From: Mesorhizobium sp. CA14
GTDB taxonomy: Bacteria > Pseudomonadota > Alphaproteobacteria > Rhizobiales > Rhizobiaceae
Assembly (NCBI RefSeq): GCF_020165195.1
Contig: NZ_JAIUHR010000012.1
Location: 62,001 to 126,000 of the forward strand
Direction: 5' to 3'
DNA length: 64,000 bases
The number at the start of each line of letters is the position of its first letter. Position 1 is the first letter of the stretch. This document shows, in pieces, positions 50,612-59,066 of the stretch. The translations under genes and the position numbers were made by a program. The notes beneath the pieces are model-generated. The model made no database searches, was not told where the DNA came from, and was given only the letters and a program-made list of their open reading frames with translations.

Positions 50612-51529
50612 CTAGCCGAGCGGCACCACGCACAGCGCATCATTGTCGAGGAAGGCCTGCACGGCCTTGCCGCGCGACGTGCCTTCCATCTCCTCGGCCG
50701 TGGTGTACCAGCCGTCGACGGCGAGCAGCTCGGCCTCGTTCTTGCGGCAAAAGATACGCGCCGAAACATTGCCTTCGGAGCCGGCGATCGCGCGCCCGCG
50801 CAGCGTGCCATAGACATGGATGGAGCCGCCGGCGACGATTTCCGAGCCGGACGCGACCGAGCCCAGCACGATGACGTCGCCATGCGGATGGAACACCGAC
50901 TGTCCCGAGCGGATCGGCGCCTTGATCATCAACGTGCCGGCGGCGGCTGATATCTCCGCCGCGCCCTGCCCCGCATTCGCAGACCTGGATTGGGCCGCAT
51001 CGCTCTGCTCCGGCTCGATCCTGACCGCTTCGAGCCTTGCCAGCTCGGGATCCACCGGCTCATCGCCGGACATCTCGATCGGAGAGACTTCCGCCTTTGC
51101 GGCTTCGGCGGCCAGATCGGCCACTTGGGTCACCTGCGCCCGCTCCCCAGCGGCGGCTTCCAACTCTTCGGCTCGCGCCTTGCGCGCGGCGCGGCCCAGC
51201 AACCCCTCGGCCGTCGCCTCCTTGGCGCCGGCGAGTATCGGCGGCAGCTCAGGCCCGAGCTCGGCGCCGTCGAGCTCGATGGCATAGACGCGGATGCCGC
51301 GCGAGCCGAGCACACCCACCAGTGCGCCGATCTCCTCCGGTCCCGGCTGCAGGATGTTCAGATCCAGCACCACCGGGCGCCCGTTGAAATAGCCCGGCGA
51401 GTTGGCAATCCAGTGATCCAACCCCTCCAGCCAGTCGGCGATCGGCGCCTCCGGCGTCAGCGTGAAAGCGACGAAGGAGCGGGCGCGAAAGCGGATCGAT
51501 TTGTTATGCAGAGGGGCGGCGAAGGTCAC
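50612..51529 (-). CDS. minC: septum site-determining protein MinC
   Basis: 305 residues. N-terminal FtsZ-inhibiting domain (SIRFRARSFVAFTLTPEAPI; YFNGRPVVLDLNILQ), a long Ala/Glu linker at about 115-195 that is longer than in E. coli, and the C-terminal beta-helix (IRSGQSVFHPHGDVIVLGSV, GSIHVYGTLRGRAIAG). Start GTG 51529. CtrA-type boxes lie 22-62 bases upstream. Confidence 0.95.
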   Translation of the reverse strand: MTFAAPLHNKSIRFRARSFVAFTLTPEAPIADWLEGLDHWIANSPGYFNGRPVVLDLNILQPGPEEIGALVGVLGSRGIRVYAIELDGAELGPELPPILAGAKEATAEGLLGRAARKARAEELEAAAGERAQVTQVADLAAEAAKAEVSPIEMSGDEPVDPELARLEAVRIEPEQSDAAQSRSANAGQGAAEISAAAGTLMIKAPIRSGQSVFHPHGDVIVLGSVASGSEIVAGGSIHVYGTLRGRAIAGSEGNVSARIFCRKNEAELLAVDGWYTTAEEMEGTSRGKAVQAFLDNDALCVVPLG

Positions 51530-51550
51530 GTCCGGGCGAATCCTTACTCA

Positions 51551-51591
51551 ATGGTTAAAGGGTGCCGGGCGAATGGTTAACAAAAGGTTAA
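51551..51591 (-). promoter_or_regulatory. CtrA-type binding sites upstream of minC
   Basis: On the minus strand: a full TTAA-N7-TTAA site (51577-51591, TTAACCTTTTGTTAAC) and two half sites TTAACCAT (51573-51580, partly overlapping, and 51551-51558). These match the alphaproteobacterial CtrA consensus exactly. CtrA control of minCD is reported in Sinorhizobium. Confidence 0.75.
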
Positions 51592-51711
51592 TTTTGGGGA
51601 TCGGAGCCGTTAACAGCTGACGCGGCTAACTTCTGTGGCCGGGCGGTGACAGGGGCCGGCGATGTCGCTATCGTCTCACCCCAAATGGCGGAAAGCAAGG
51701 GAGGTCATGTC

Positions 51712-52140
51712 ATGGCGCTGGAAATCAACAGGCCTGAGGATATCGCGACTGCCTTTGCCGATGCCTGGAACAGACATGATATCGGTGACTTCGCGGCGCT
51801 GTTTTCCGAGGATGCCAATTTCGTCAATGTCGTGGGCATGTGGTGGAAAAACCGCGCCGAGATCGAAGCGGCGCACCGCGCGACTCATGAGACCATGTTT
51901 CGCGACAGCCGATTGCAGGGTGTCGTCTCGCCAGTCGTCGAGTTATCTCCGGGCGTTGCATCGGTGCACTACAGATGGACTCTCACCGGTGCGTCCGCTC
52001 CGGACGGCTCCCCCGCCGGAACGCGGGAAGGCATTCTGCTTCTGGTGGTGAAGAAGGAACAGTCCGACTGGCGGATAAAGGTGGCCCAAAACACCGACAT
52101 TGTTCCAGGGGTGATCGCTCCCCCTTCCAAGACTAGATAG
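51712..52140 (+). CDS. SnoaL-like/DUF4440 protein (SgcJ/EcaC family)
   Basis: 142-residue cone-fold protein of the NTF2 superfamily: IATAFADAWNRHDIGDFAAL, EDANFVNVVGMWWKNRAEIE, AHRATHETMFRDSRL. The SgcJ/EcaC branch has unknown functions, sometimes small-molecule modification. ATG 51712 follows GGGAGG by 6 bases. Divergent from minC. Confidence 0.87.
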   Translation: MALEINRPEDIATAFADAWNRHDIGDFAALFSEDANFVNVVGMWWKNRAEIEAAHRATHETMFRDSRLQGVVSPVVELSPGVASVHYRWTLTGASAPDGSPAGTREGILLLVVKKEQSDWRIKVAQNTDIVPGVIAPPSKTR

Positions 52141-52300
52141 CTGCATCGCGGCAGTTCGCAGCCGATGGCCAGGCTAAGCGAGGTGCACGAGCATCCCTGG
52201 CCCGGGACTTTCCTTCGAGAGTGCGGGACAGCCACACGCTCTGCGCGGCGACCGCAACTGCGGACCCGAGGCGGTTGCGCTTAACGTGAACCGTTATAAG

Positions 52301-53875
52301 TTACTCTCCCCCGGACGCCACCTTGGGCTCCGCGCGAGACCCGCGACCCTCCGGCCCGGCCAAGCCGCGGATGGCCGGGCCGTTGAGCACCATACCGTCC
52401 GGCGAAAACTGCGAGCCGTGGCAGGGGCAATCCCAGCATTGCTCGGTCGAATTCCAGTGCACGATGCAGCCGAGATGCGTGCAACTGGCCGAATGCCGGT
52501 GCAGCTTGCCGTCGCGGTCGCGGCACACGGCGAATTTGCTCAAGCCCTCCTGAAGGATGCCGCCTTCGCCAGGCTTGAGGTCGCCGGCCGACTTGACCTC
52601 ACCGGGCAGCAAATAGCCGGCAAGGTTCTTCACCGTTGTAAGGTTCTCATTGAGGTAGTGCGCAAGCGCGGCGGGCGGCTTCCGGTCGGGGGCGTAGACG
52701 GCTTCCCAGGGGTTCGATCCGTCCACGATCAGATCGCGGATCAGCAGTCCGGCCAATGCACCATGCGTCATGCCCTGGCCGGAATCGCCGGTGGCCATGA
52801 AGACGTTGCCGTTGCCGGGGCTTCGGCCGATGAAGCCGCAATAATCGATCGTTTCGAGAACCTGACCGGACCACCGCGTTCTTTCTCCGCCAAGATCGGG
52901 CACCAATGCCCTGATCCATGCTTCAAGCGCGGCAAAGCGTGCCTCACCGTCATCCGCTTCGCCCGATTTGTGATCGCGGCCGCCGGCGATGAGACAGTCC
53001 GTCTTGCCCGGGCCGGGATTGAGGCGGACATAATAATACGGATCGTCCATGTCCCAGTAGAGCGCATCCGGGAGGGTTCCCCTGGTGATGTCGAAAGCCA
53101 TCGCATAGGTGCGGTAAGGCGCCATCTTGCTATGGATCTTGACCCACGTGTTGATCGGGGAATTGGTGGCGAACACCGCGTTCGATGCCGTGACGGTGTA
53201 GCCGCCGTCGCATTTCAGGCGAATCTGCTCCCCCTCCTCGATCTCGACGACGGCGCTATCGGCGAACGCCTTGCCGCCTCGCTTCTCGAAATCAGCCAGC
53301 AGCGCGCGCAAATATTTCAGCGGGTGGAAGGTGGCCTGTTCGGGATAGCGCAGGATGGGCGCCGATTCATGCCCCTTGAGCGGCACGCCTTTGCCATGCT
53401 CAGCCTCGGCGCCGATCTTTGCCGCAGCCGCATACTCCTTATTGCATTCTCTGGCGGCCTGCTTCTCGTCCATCCATGCGGCCGGGAAAAGGAAGCCGTC
53501 CAGCCGCCGGAAATCGCAGTCGATCCCCAGCCTGGCAACGTGCCGCTCGATGCGGTCGACGGCGGCTTGCTGGCTCTCCTGAAATCCTCGCGCCAAATCT
53601 TCGCCGCGCATGTCGATCAGCGCGCTCAAGCCATCGTCGCAGATCGGCGCCAGATGGGCGGTCGTGCGCGATGTCATGCCTCCGAGCAACGGGCCGCGAT
53701 CCACGAGCACCACCTTGCGTCCGGTCAGCGCCAGTTCATAGGCAATCGAAACCCCGGCGATGCCGGCACCAACGACGGCCACGTCGCAATGTTCGTGCTG
53801 ATCGAGGCGGGGAGCGCCGGGTAAGCTGGCGTCGAGCATCCAAAACGATCTGGTCGCTTCGCTGCTGACGTTCAT
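52301..53875 (-). CDS. FAD-dependent oxidoreductase with C-terminal Rieske [2Fe-2S] domain
   Basis: 524 residues. DAO domain (DVAVVGAGIAGVSIAYELAL; GGMTSRTTAHLAPICDD) fused to a Rieske domain with CTHLGC at 465-470 and CPCHGSQF at 483-490, the full ligand set. This fusion is a widespread but uncharacterised redox protein in soil bacteria. ATG 53875 (MNVSSEATRS) preferred; an upstream ATG 53959 in frame has GAGG but too close. Follows the ferritin-like gene in the same direction. Confidence 0.88.
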   Translation of the reverse strand: MNVSSEATRSFWMLDASLPGAPRLDQHEHCDVAVVGAGIAGVSIAYELALTGRKVVLVDRGPLLGGMTSRTTAHLAPICDDGLSALIDMRGEDLARGFQESQQAAVDRIERHVARLGIDCDFRRLDGFLFPAAWMDEKQAARECNKEYAAAAKIGAEAEHGKGVPLKGHESAPILRYPEQATFHPLKYLRALLADFEKRGGKAFADSAVVEIEEGEQIRLKCDGGYTVTASNAVFATNSPINTWVKIHSKMAPYRTYAMAFDITRGTLPDALYWDMDDPYYYVRLNPGPGKTDCLIAGGRDHKSGEADDGEARFAALEAWIRALVPDLGGERTRWSGQVLETIDYCGFIGRSPGNGNVFMATGDSGQGMTHGALAGLLIRDLIVDGSNPWEAVYAPDRKPPAALAHYLNENLTTVKNLAGYLLPGEVKSAGDLKPGEGGILQEGLSKFAVCRDRDGKLHRHSASCTHLGCIVHWNSTEQCWDCPCHGSQFSPDGMVLNGPAIRGLAGPEGRGSRAEPKVASGGE

Positions 53876-53967
53876 CGCGTGCCCCGTCGAGACGATATGG
53901 GATGGCCGGCGGCCAATGCTGCGCAGCGCGGATTGTAGGTCATCATGACCCGGCTCCATCCTCGCGG

Positions 53968-54840
53968 TTAGGTGCTCTTGAGCGCTCCGTTCATCCCGTT
54001 CGGGTAAAAGCCGCCCTTGCTCACACCCGATTGGTCGGTCAGATAAACAATGCGCAGCACCTCCTGCGGCGTCCTTGTGAAGGCAATCGCATCCGGCGTC
54101 GAAGGAACGAAGTTGGCCTTGCCGTCGACGCGAATGCCCTGGTCTTTGTCCTCAGGCCCGTCGATCTTGTCGCGTGCGTCGGAAATCGCATTCGCCGCCT
54201 TCCAGGCCTTCTCGCCCATGCGATAGAGCGACGACCGCGCCATCCCCATGTGGTAGGCCTCGACCGCGAGAATTCCAGCCGCGGCAGCCAGGAATTCCTT
54301 GTTCTTCAGGACGGTTGCCGCACCGGCGTAGGCGGTGACGCCGACATCCTCGAACAGCATGCCGCCAAGCAAGAAGTTCATCTGGTTGCCGAAGGGGTCG
54401 AAGTCGGCACCGAGCCCGGCCGCCTTGGAGACCGCGGCAAAGCCGGCACCAAAATCGATCGCCGGCCGGTCCACCGCATTCGACGCGAGGGTCTTGCGGT
54501 AGAACCTGACATGGGCAAGTTCATTTTCCGCGACTTCCCGCAAAAATTCAGCCAGTGCGGGCGTTTCGAAGGGAACTTTCTTGCCGCCGACGACGTCGCC
54601 GGGCTTGGAACCGGCATCTGAATCGTCGATGCCTTTTCCTGTGGTGCCCCGCAGGTAGTATTCGGCCTCCATATATTCCAGGTTCAGCGCGAACCGGAAA
54701 ATGTCTTCGTCCTTTATGTCATCCTTTGCGAAAGCAGGCGAAACAGGGACGACGCCGGTCGCTGAAGCGAGCGTAGCTCCAAGCCCAATTTGCATTGCGC
54801 TGCGGCGAGAAACATGAAGTGAAGGCGTGGCACGGATCAT
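53968..54840 (-). CDS. exported ferritin-like domain protein
   Basis: 290 residues with a signal that carries adjacent arginines (HVSRRSAMQIGLGATLASAT), possibly Tat. Ferritin_2 four-helix core: FRFALNLEYMEAEYYLRGTT, EVAENELAHVRFYRKTLASN, AAAAGILAVEAYHMGMARSS, giving E-x(2)-Y and E-x(2)-H ligands for a di-metal site. GGGAGG 5 bases before ATG. Periplasmic or lumenal; paired with the FAD-Rieske gene. Confidence 0.87.
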   Translation of the reverse strand: MIRATPSLHVSRRSAMQIGLGATLASATGVVPVSPAFAKDDIKDEDIFRFALNLEYMEAEYYLRGTTGKGIDDSDAGSKPGDVVGGKKVPFETPALAEFLREVAENELAHVRFYRKTLASNAVDRPAIDFGAGFAAVSKAAGLGADFDPFGNQMNFLLGGMLFEDVGVTAYAGAATVLKNKEFLAAAAGILAVEAYHMGMARSSLYRMGEKAWKAANAISDARDKIDGPEDKDQGIRVDGKANFVPSTPDAIAFTRTPQEVLRIVYLTDQSGVSKGGFYPNGMNGALKST

Positions 54841-55037
54841 AGCTTCCTCCCGAAGCCCGCCATGAACCGGTGTGGCCTCAAACGAGCGGGCCGTTCCGTC
54901 AACTCCGCTAAATGCGGAATGTTCCTGAACCGAGCCGGTATGGTTGTGGCCCGGAGGAGTCGATGGGCGTGCCGGCGTGACTCCCGGGCTGCGGTTCCTC
55001 TATAGGACGAGCTTCTTGTCCGCCGTCGGATCCATTC

Positions 55038-56420
55038 ATGACCCTCCTTCCCGCCCTCCGTTCCGCCCTCCCCACCGCCAGCGTCTGGGACGCCGCCGAG
55101 CTCGCCTCGCGCGATCCTGGCTTCGATGCCCGCAATTTCGGCGCCTCGGCGCTGGTGCGGCCGCGCGATGTCGAGGGCGTCGCGGCGCTGGTGAAATTCT
55201 GTTCGGAGCACGGCATCAGCCTTGTCGCGCAGGGCGGGCGCACCGGGCTGGCGGGTGGGGCAGCGACTTCCCAAGGGCAAGTGATTTGCGACCTTGGCGG
55301 GCACAACCAGATCGAGGAGATAGATCCATTCGCGCGCGTGGCGATCGTGCAGGCGGGCGTGACGCTCGGCGCGCTGCAGGAGGCGGCGGCCGTGCACGGG
55401 CTCGATCCGGGCATCGACCTTGCCGCGCGCGGCAGCGCCACGATCGGCGGCATGGTTTCCACCAATGCCGGCGGCATCATGGCCTTTCGCAACGGCACGA
55501 TGCGCCACCGCGTGCTCGGTCTCGAGGCCGTGTTGCCGGACGGGCGGGTGTTTCGCGACCTCACCCGGGTGCTGAAGACAAGTGCCGGCTACGACCTGAA
55601 GCATCTCTTCATCGGCGCGGAAGGCACGCTCGGCATCGTCACCCGCGTTGCGGTGCGGCTCGATCCGGTGGCCGGGGCGAGTGCCACCGCGCTTGTCGGC
55701 GTGCCGAATGCGGCCAGCGCCCAGCGCATCGTGCGGCATTTCCTGGCCTCGACCAGCGCCCGGCTCACTGCCGCGGAGATCCTATGGCGCAATTTCGCTT
55801 CTCTCATGCAGCGGGCGCTGAACTATGGGCCCGGGCAATTGCCGCTCGACGCGCCTTGCTTGCTGTTGCTGGGGCTCGGCGCCGACTCGATCGAGGCGGC
55901 GAGAAGCGCGCTGGAGGACGGGCTGGCGGCGATCTGGGAAGAAGCCGGCATCATCGATGGGCTTGTCGCGAGCTCCGACGCCCAGGCCGCCCAGATGTGG
56001 CGGCTGCGCGAGGAGACCGTTGAGATCGAGCGCGCGCATCCTATGGCGCCCTCTTTCGATGTGTCCGTGCCGGGTGGCGGGCTGGACGCTTATGTGGCGC
56101 GCATTGAGGCCGGATTGAAGAAGATCGACGCCTCATACGCGCCCTATGTCTACGGCCATCTCGCCGACGGCAATCTGCACATCTCCATCAATTGCGAAGG
56201 GCCGGTCCCACATGAGCGGCACGCGGGGATCGAGGACGTGCTCTATGAGGGGCTGCGCCAAGCCGGCGGCTCGTTCTCGGCCGAGCATGGGGTGGGGCTG
56301 GAAAAGCGCGAGGCCTATGAGCGGCATGCGGATCCGGTGAAGCGGGACTTGGCGAAGGCGATCAAGGAGCTGATCGATCCGGGTAACGTGATGAATCCGG
56401 GAAAAGTGGTGGAGCTCTGA
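55038..56420 (+). CDS. FAD-binding oxidase, D-lactate/D-2-hydroxyglutarate dehydrogenase type
   Basis: 460 residues. PCMH-type FAD domain (LVAQGGRTGLAGGAATSQGQ; GSATIGGMVSTNAGGIMAFR; DLKHLFIGAEGTLGIVT) and a GlcD-like C-terminal half ending YGHLADGNLHISI, FSAEHGVGLEKREAY and NPGKVVEL. It oxidises a D-2-hydroxy acid; which one is not evident. Divergent from the ferritin gene and convergent with the BA14K-like gene. Confidence 0.9.
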   Translation: MTLLPALRSALPTASVWDAAELASRDPGFDARNFGASALVRPRDVEGVAALVKFCSEHGISLVAQGGRTGLAGGAATSQGQVICDLGGHNQIEEIDPFARVAIVQAGVTLGALQEAAAVHGLDPGIDLAARGSATIGGMVSTNAGGIMAFRNGTMRHRVLGLEAVLPDGRVFRDLTRVLKTSAGYDLKHLFIGAEGTLGIVTRVAVRLDPVAGASATALVGVPNAASAQRIVRHFLASTSARLTAAEILWRNFASLMQRALNYGPGQLPLDAPCLLLLGLGADSIEAARSALEDGLAAIWEEAGIIDGLVASSDAQAAQMWRLREETVEIERAHPMAPSFDVSVPGGGLDAYVARIEAGLKKIDASYAPYVYGHLADGNLHISINCEGPVPHERHAGIEDVLYEGLRQAGGSFSAEHGVGLEKREAYERHADPVKRDLAKAIKELIDPGNVMNPGKVVEL

Positions 56421-56424
56421 GGCA

Positions 56425-57282
56425 CTACTCGCATTGGCGGCGCGGGCCGCCGTCGAAGGGCTGGTAGGTGTTGTCCTGCGGATCGTAGGAGCGGTAGCGG
56501 CTGAAGCAATCGTCGACATGGGCGGCCGAGATCTGCCGGCCCTGTGCCCGCACGGCCCCAGCCTCGGGCGAGATCTCTTCCGGCGGGCCGCCATAGGTGG
56601 TGACGTAGCCGTCGCCCGACGGGGCGTAGCCTTCCATCTCCGCCTGGTCATCGCTCGTCTGGTCATCGGCCGCGGCGGTTTGCCGATCATTCGCTACGGC
56701 TTGACCACCCTGGCCTTGGCGATCGTTCGAGCCGGTCGAGGCGGTGCGGTCGCCCATCGGGTCGTAATAGGGTGAGATGCAGGGGCGCAGTTCGCCGCTG
56801 TAGGAGCGGTAGCTGTTTTCCGCCGGACGGTAGCTGCGATAGCGGGCGGCGCACCATTGCAGATGGGCCACGGGCAATTGCTGTTGATGCGCCTGCTGAT
56901 CGGCCGCGGTCGGCTGCTGGGCCGAGCCGGCGTCGGGCGTGGGCTGGCCTTGGCCAGAAACATCGGGCAATGGCTGTAGTCGCGACGCTGCTGGTGGCGC
57001 CGGCGCGACCACCGCCGCGGTCTGCCTGCCGCTATCGGCCTTGGCCGGTTCGCCGGCTTTGGCAGATGCCACCGCCGCCTGCTGGGCGGGAATGCGTTCA
57101 AGGTTCTGCTTCTCCGGATCGACCGGCTGAGCGTCCTTCGTCCAGAGTTCGGAAACGCCGATCGTCGGGGTCGCTTGGCGCACCGGCTTGGCGGCGAGCA
57201 GCCAGGTGGCGAAGGCGAGTCCGCTGGCGAACACCGCGAGGGTCAGCACGAAGCCGCCGACGATTCCCAACAAAGCCTTCAT
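56425..57282 (-). CDS. BA14K-like family membrane-anchored protein with two repeats
   Basis: 285 residues. One N-terminal membrane helix (LLGIVGGFVLTLAVFASGLA), a long Pro/Ala/Gln-rich linker, and two BA14K-like motifs: HLQWCAARYRSYRPAENSYR near 140 and HVDDCFSRYRSYDPQDNTYQ near 255, each closed by a Cys about 24 residues on (RPC, RQC). BA14K of Brucella is an immunoreactive lectin-like protein; here the unit is duplicated. Likely periplasmic or surface display. Confidence 0.83.
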   Translation of the reverse strand: MKALLGIVGGFVLTLAVFASGLAFATWLLAAKPVRQATPTIGVSELWTKDAQPVDPEKQNLERIPAQQAAVASAKAGEPAKADSGRQTAAVVAPAPPAASRLQPLPDVSGQGQPTPDAGSAQQPTAADQQAHQQQLPVAHLQWCAARYRSYRPAENSYRSYSGELRPCISPYYDPMGDRTASTGSNDRQGQGGQAVANDRQTAAADDQTSDDQAEMEGYAPSGDGYVTTYGGPPEEISPEAGAVRAQGRQISAAHVDDCFSRYRSYDPQDNTYQPFDGGPRRQCE

Positions 57283-57632
57283 GCCAAACTCCTTTAGCCC
57301 CCGCTGATAGAATGCGAAGCGCGGAATCCGGTTCCCACAGCAAGAGGGCGATGTTGCGAACCGGCGGTAACAAAACGAAGGGCCCCGCGTGCTCCGGGGA
57401 GGAGCACGCGGGGCTTCGAGGATCGCTAGGTGAACCCAGCTGGGGACTAGGCAGCTAAGGACTTTACGATGATCCAAGCGGATCGATGACAGTGTCGCTC
57501 CTTTGGCAGGACGCCGCATCGTGCAAACGGAGGAGTAAACGCAGGTCGTTCACATGGTGCAGGTCAGGCCCGGCAACCGGCAGATTGCCCCCAACGAGAC
57601 GGCGGGGCCGCGCTTGAGCGGCATGCGGGCGC
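57283..57632. other. intergenic region
   Basis: 350 bases between the BA14K-like gene and the aminomutase. Holds the strong hairpin at 57383-57413; otherwise no gene or repeat seen. Confidence 0.45.
57383..57413 (-). terminator. strong hairpin downstream of the aminomutase gene
   Basis: CCCCGCGTGCTCC (57383-57395) pairs perfectly with GGAGCACGCGGGG (57401-57413), 13 bp, loop GGGGA. On the minus strand it is followed by CCTTCGTTTTGTT, consistent with termination. Confidence 0.65.
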
Positions 57633-58793
57633 TCAGCAGTCCGCCACCTCGTGGTAGCTCCTCGCCTTGCCGTCCTGGCCGCGAATGCGCCAGGTCCCGT
57701 CCCCGCAGCCCTCGATGTGGCTCGCCGCCAGCGGCACCTTGCCGCCGCCCTCCGGCAGGTCGATGACGTAAGTCGGGTTGCAGATGCCGGAGAGCCGCCG
57801 GCGCAGCTCGGCCACCAGCGCCTGGCCTTCGGCAATCGTGGTGCGGCGATGCGCCATGCCGCGCGCCAGGTCGCCGTGATGCAGGTAATAGGGTTTTACG
57901 CCCAACCGATACATCAGCTCACGGCAGAGTTCCTCCAGCACCTCTACCTTGTCGTTGACGCCTTTCAGCAGAACGCTCTGGTTGAGCAGCACGAAACCGG
58001 CCTGCCGCATCGCGCTGCAAGCCGCCTCGGCCGCCTGCGTGAGCTCGCGCGGGTGGTTGAAGTGAGTGACCACCGTCACCATCAGCCGGCCCTGCAGCGC
58101 CTCGATCATGCCGGATGTTACGCGCGGCGGCAGCGCCACCGGCACTCGGGTGTGGATGCGCAGAAGCCTGAGATGCGGGATCGCCTCCAGGCGAGCGCGG
58201 ATTTCAGCCAACGTCTTGTCGGGCAGCGACAGCGGATCGCCGCCGGTCAGGATCACCTCGCGGATTTCAGGATGTCCGGCGATATAGGCCAGCGCCGGCT
58301 CCAGCGCTTCGCGCGCATAGCCGCGGCCGATCGATGTCAGCGACTCTTTCCTGAAGCAGAAGCGGCAATAGACGGCGCATTGATAGGTCGGGAACAGAAG
58401 CACCCGGTCGGCATGGCGGTGCGTCAGCCGCGGCACCGGGCTGAAGGCATGGTCGCCGATCGGATCGTCGAGCTCGCCCTCGGTGGCGACGAGTTCCTGC
58501 GGCGACGGGATCACCTGGGCGCGGATCGGGTCGTCAGGGTCGTTCCAATCGATCAGGTCGAGATAGGGTTTGGGCACGCGCACCTTGTGCGCGGCGGCGG
58601 CTTCCTGCGCTGCTTCACGCTCGGCGGGCGAGAGTGGCAGGGATGCGAGGTCGCGGACGTGGCGCACGCCGGCGCGGATGTCGTCCTGCCAGGCGGCGTC
58701 GGGTGCGGCCAAAAGGACGTTCCGATCATCGGCCGATTTGCAGCTCGCCTCCACCGGTTCGCCGCCCGTCCTGGCGCGATCATTGAAGATCAT
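57633..58793 (-). CDS. lysine-2,3-aminomutase family radical SAM enzyme
   Basis: 386 residues. Radical SAM cluster CAVYCRFC at 139-146, LTGGDPLSLPD, and the PLP lysine region VIDLPEGGGKVPLAASHIEG. Homologues include KamA and EpmB, which makes beta-lysine for elongation factor P; this protein is intermediate in length and its role is unresolved. No epmA-like gene nearby. ATG 58793 follows AAGGAG. Confidence 0.88.
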   Translation of the reverse strand: MIFNDRARTGGEPVEASCKSADDRNVLLAAPDAAWQDDIRAGVRHVRDLASLPLSPAEREAAQEAAAAHKVRVPKPYLDLIDWNDPDDPIRAQVIPSPQELVATEGELDDPIGDHAFSPVPRLTHRHADRVLLFPTYQCAVYCRFCFRKESLTSIGRGYAREALEPALAYIAGHPEIREVILTGGDPLSLPDKTLAEIRARLEAIPHLRLLRIHTRVPVALPPRVTSGMIEALQGRLMVTVVTHFNHPRELTQAAEAACSAMRQAGFVLLNQSVLLKGVNDKVEVLEELCRELMYRLGVKPYYLHHGDLARGMAHRRTTIAEGQALVAELRRRLSGICNPTYVIDLPEGGGKVPLAASHIEGCGDGTWRIRGQDGKARSYHEVADC

Positions 58794-58876
58794 AGAAGAC
58801 TCCTTGAACTCGAAGCGCCTGATACAGCATCCGTGCCAAGGCGCAAAAGCCTTCGAACTCCTCCATTGGGCTCGCG

Positions 58877-58993
58877 ATGGAAGCATTCGCCTACCTGACG
58901 ATTGGCATCACGCCAATTGCTGCCGTCATAGCGGGATCGACGGCCGGAATTGTGATCGCAGCCAAGTCGTTTTGGAGAGAAAATTCAAACTGA
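58877..58993 (+). CDS. possible 38-residue membrane peptide
   Basis: ATG 58877: EAFAYLTIGITPIAAVIAGS, then TAGIVIAAKSFWRENSN and a stop. One hydrophobic helix and a charged tail. No convincing ribosome site. It precedes the membrane protein at 59067 by 73 bases. Confidence 0.35.
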   Translation: MEAFAYLTIGITPIAAVIAGSTAGIVIAAKSFWRENSN

Positions 58994-59066
58994 CCTGGCG
59001 TCAAAGCGAATGTATTGAATCAAAAATGGTATTAGTCTGCACAGCCGCGGGTTTCGGGGCGAACCA

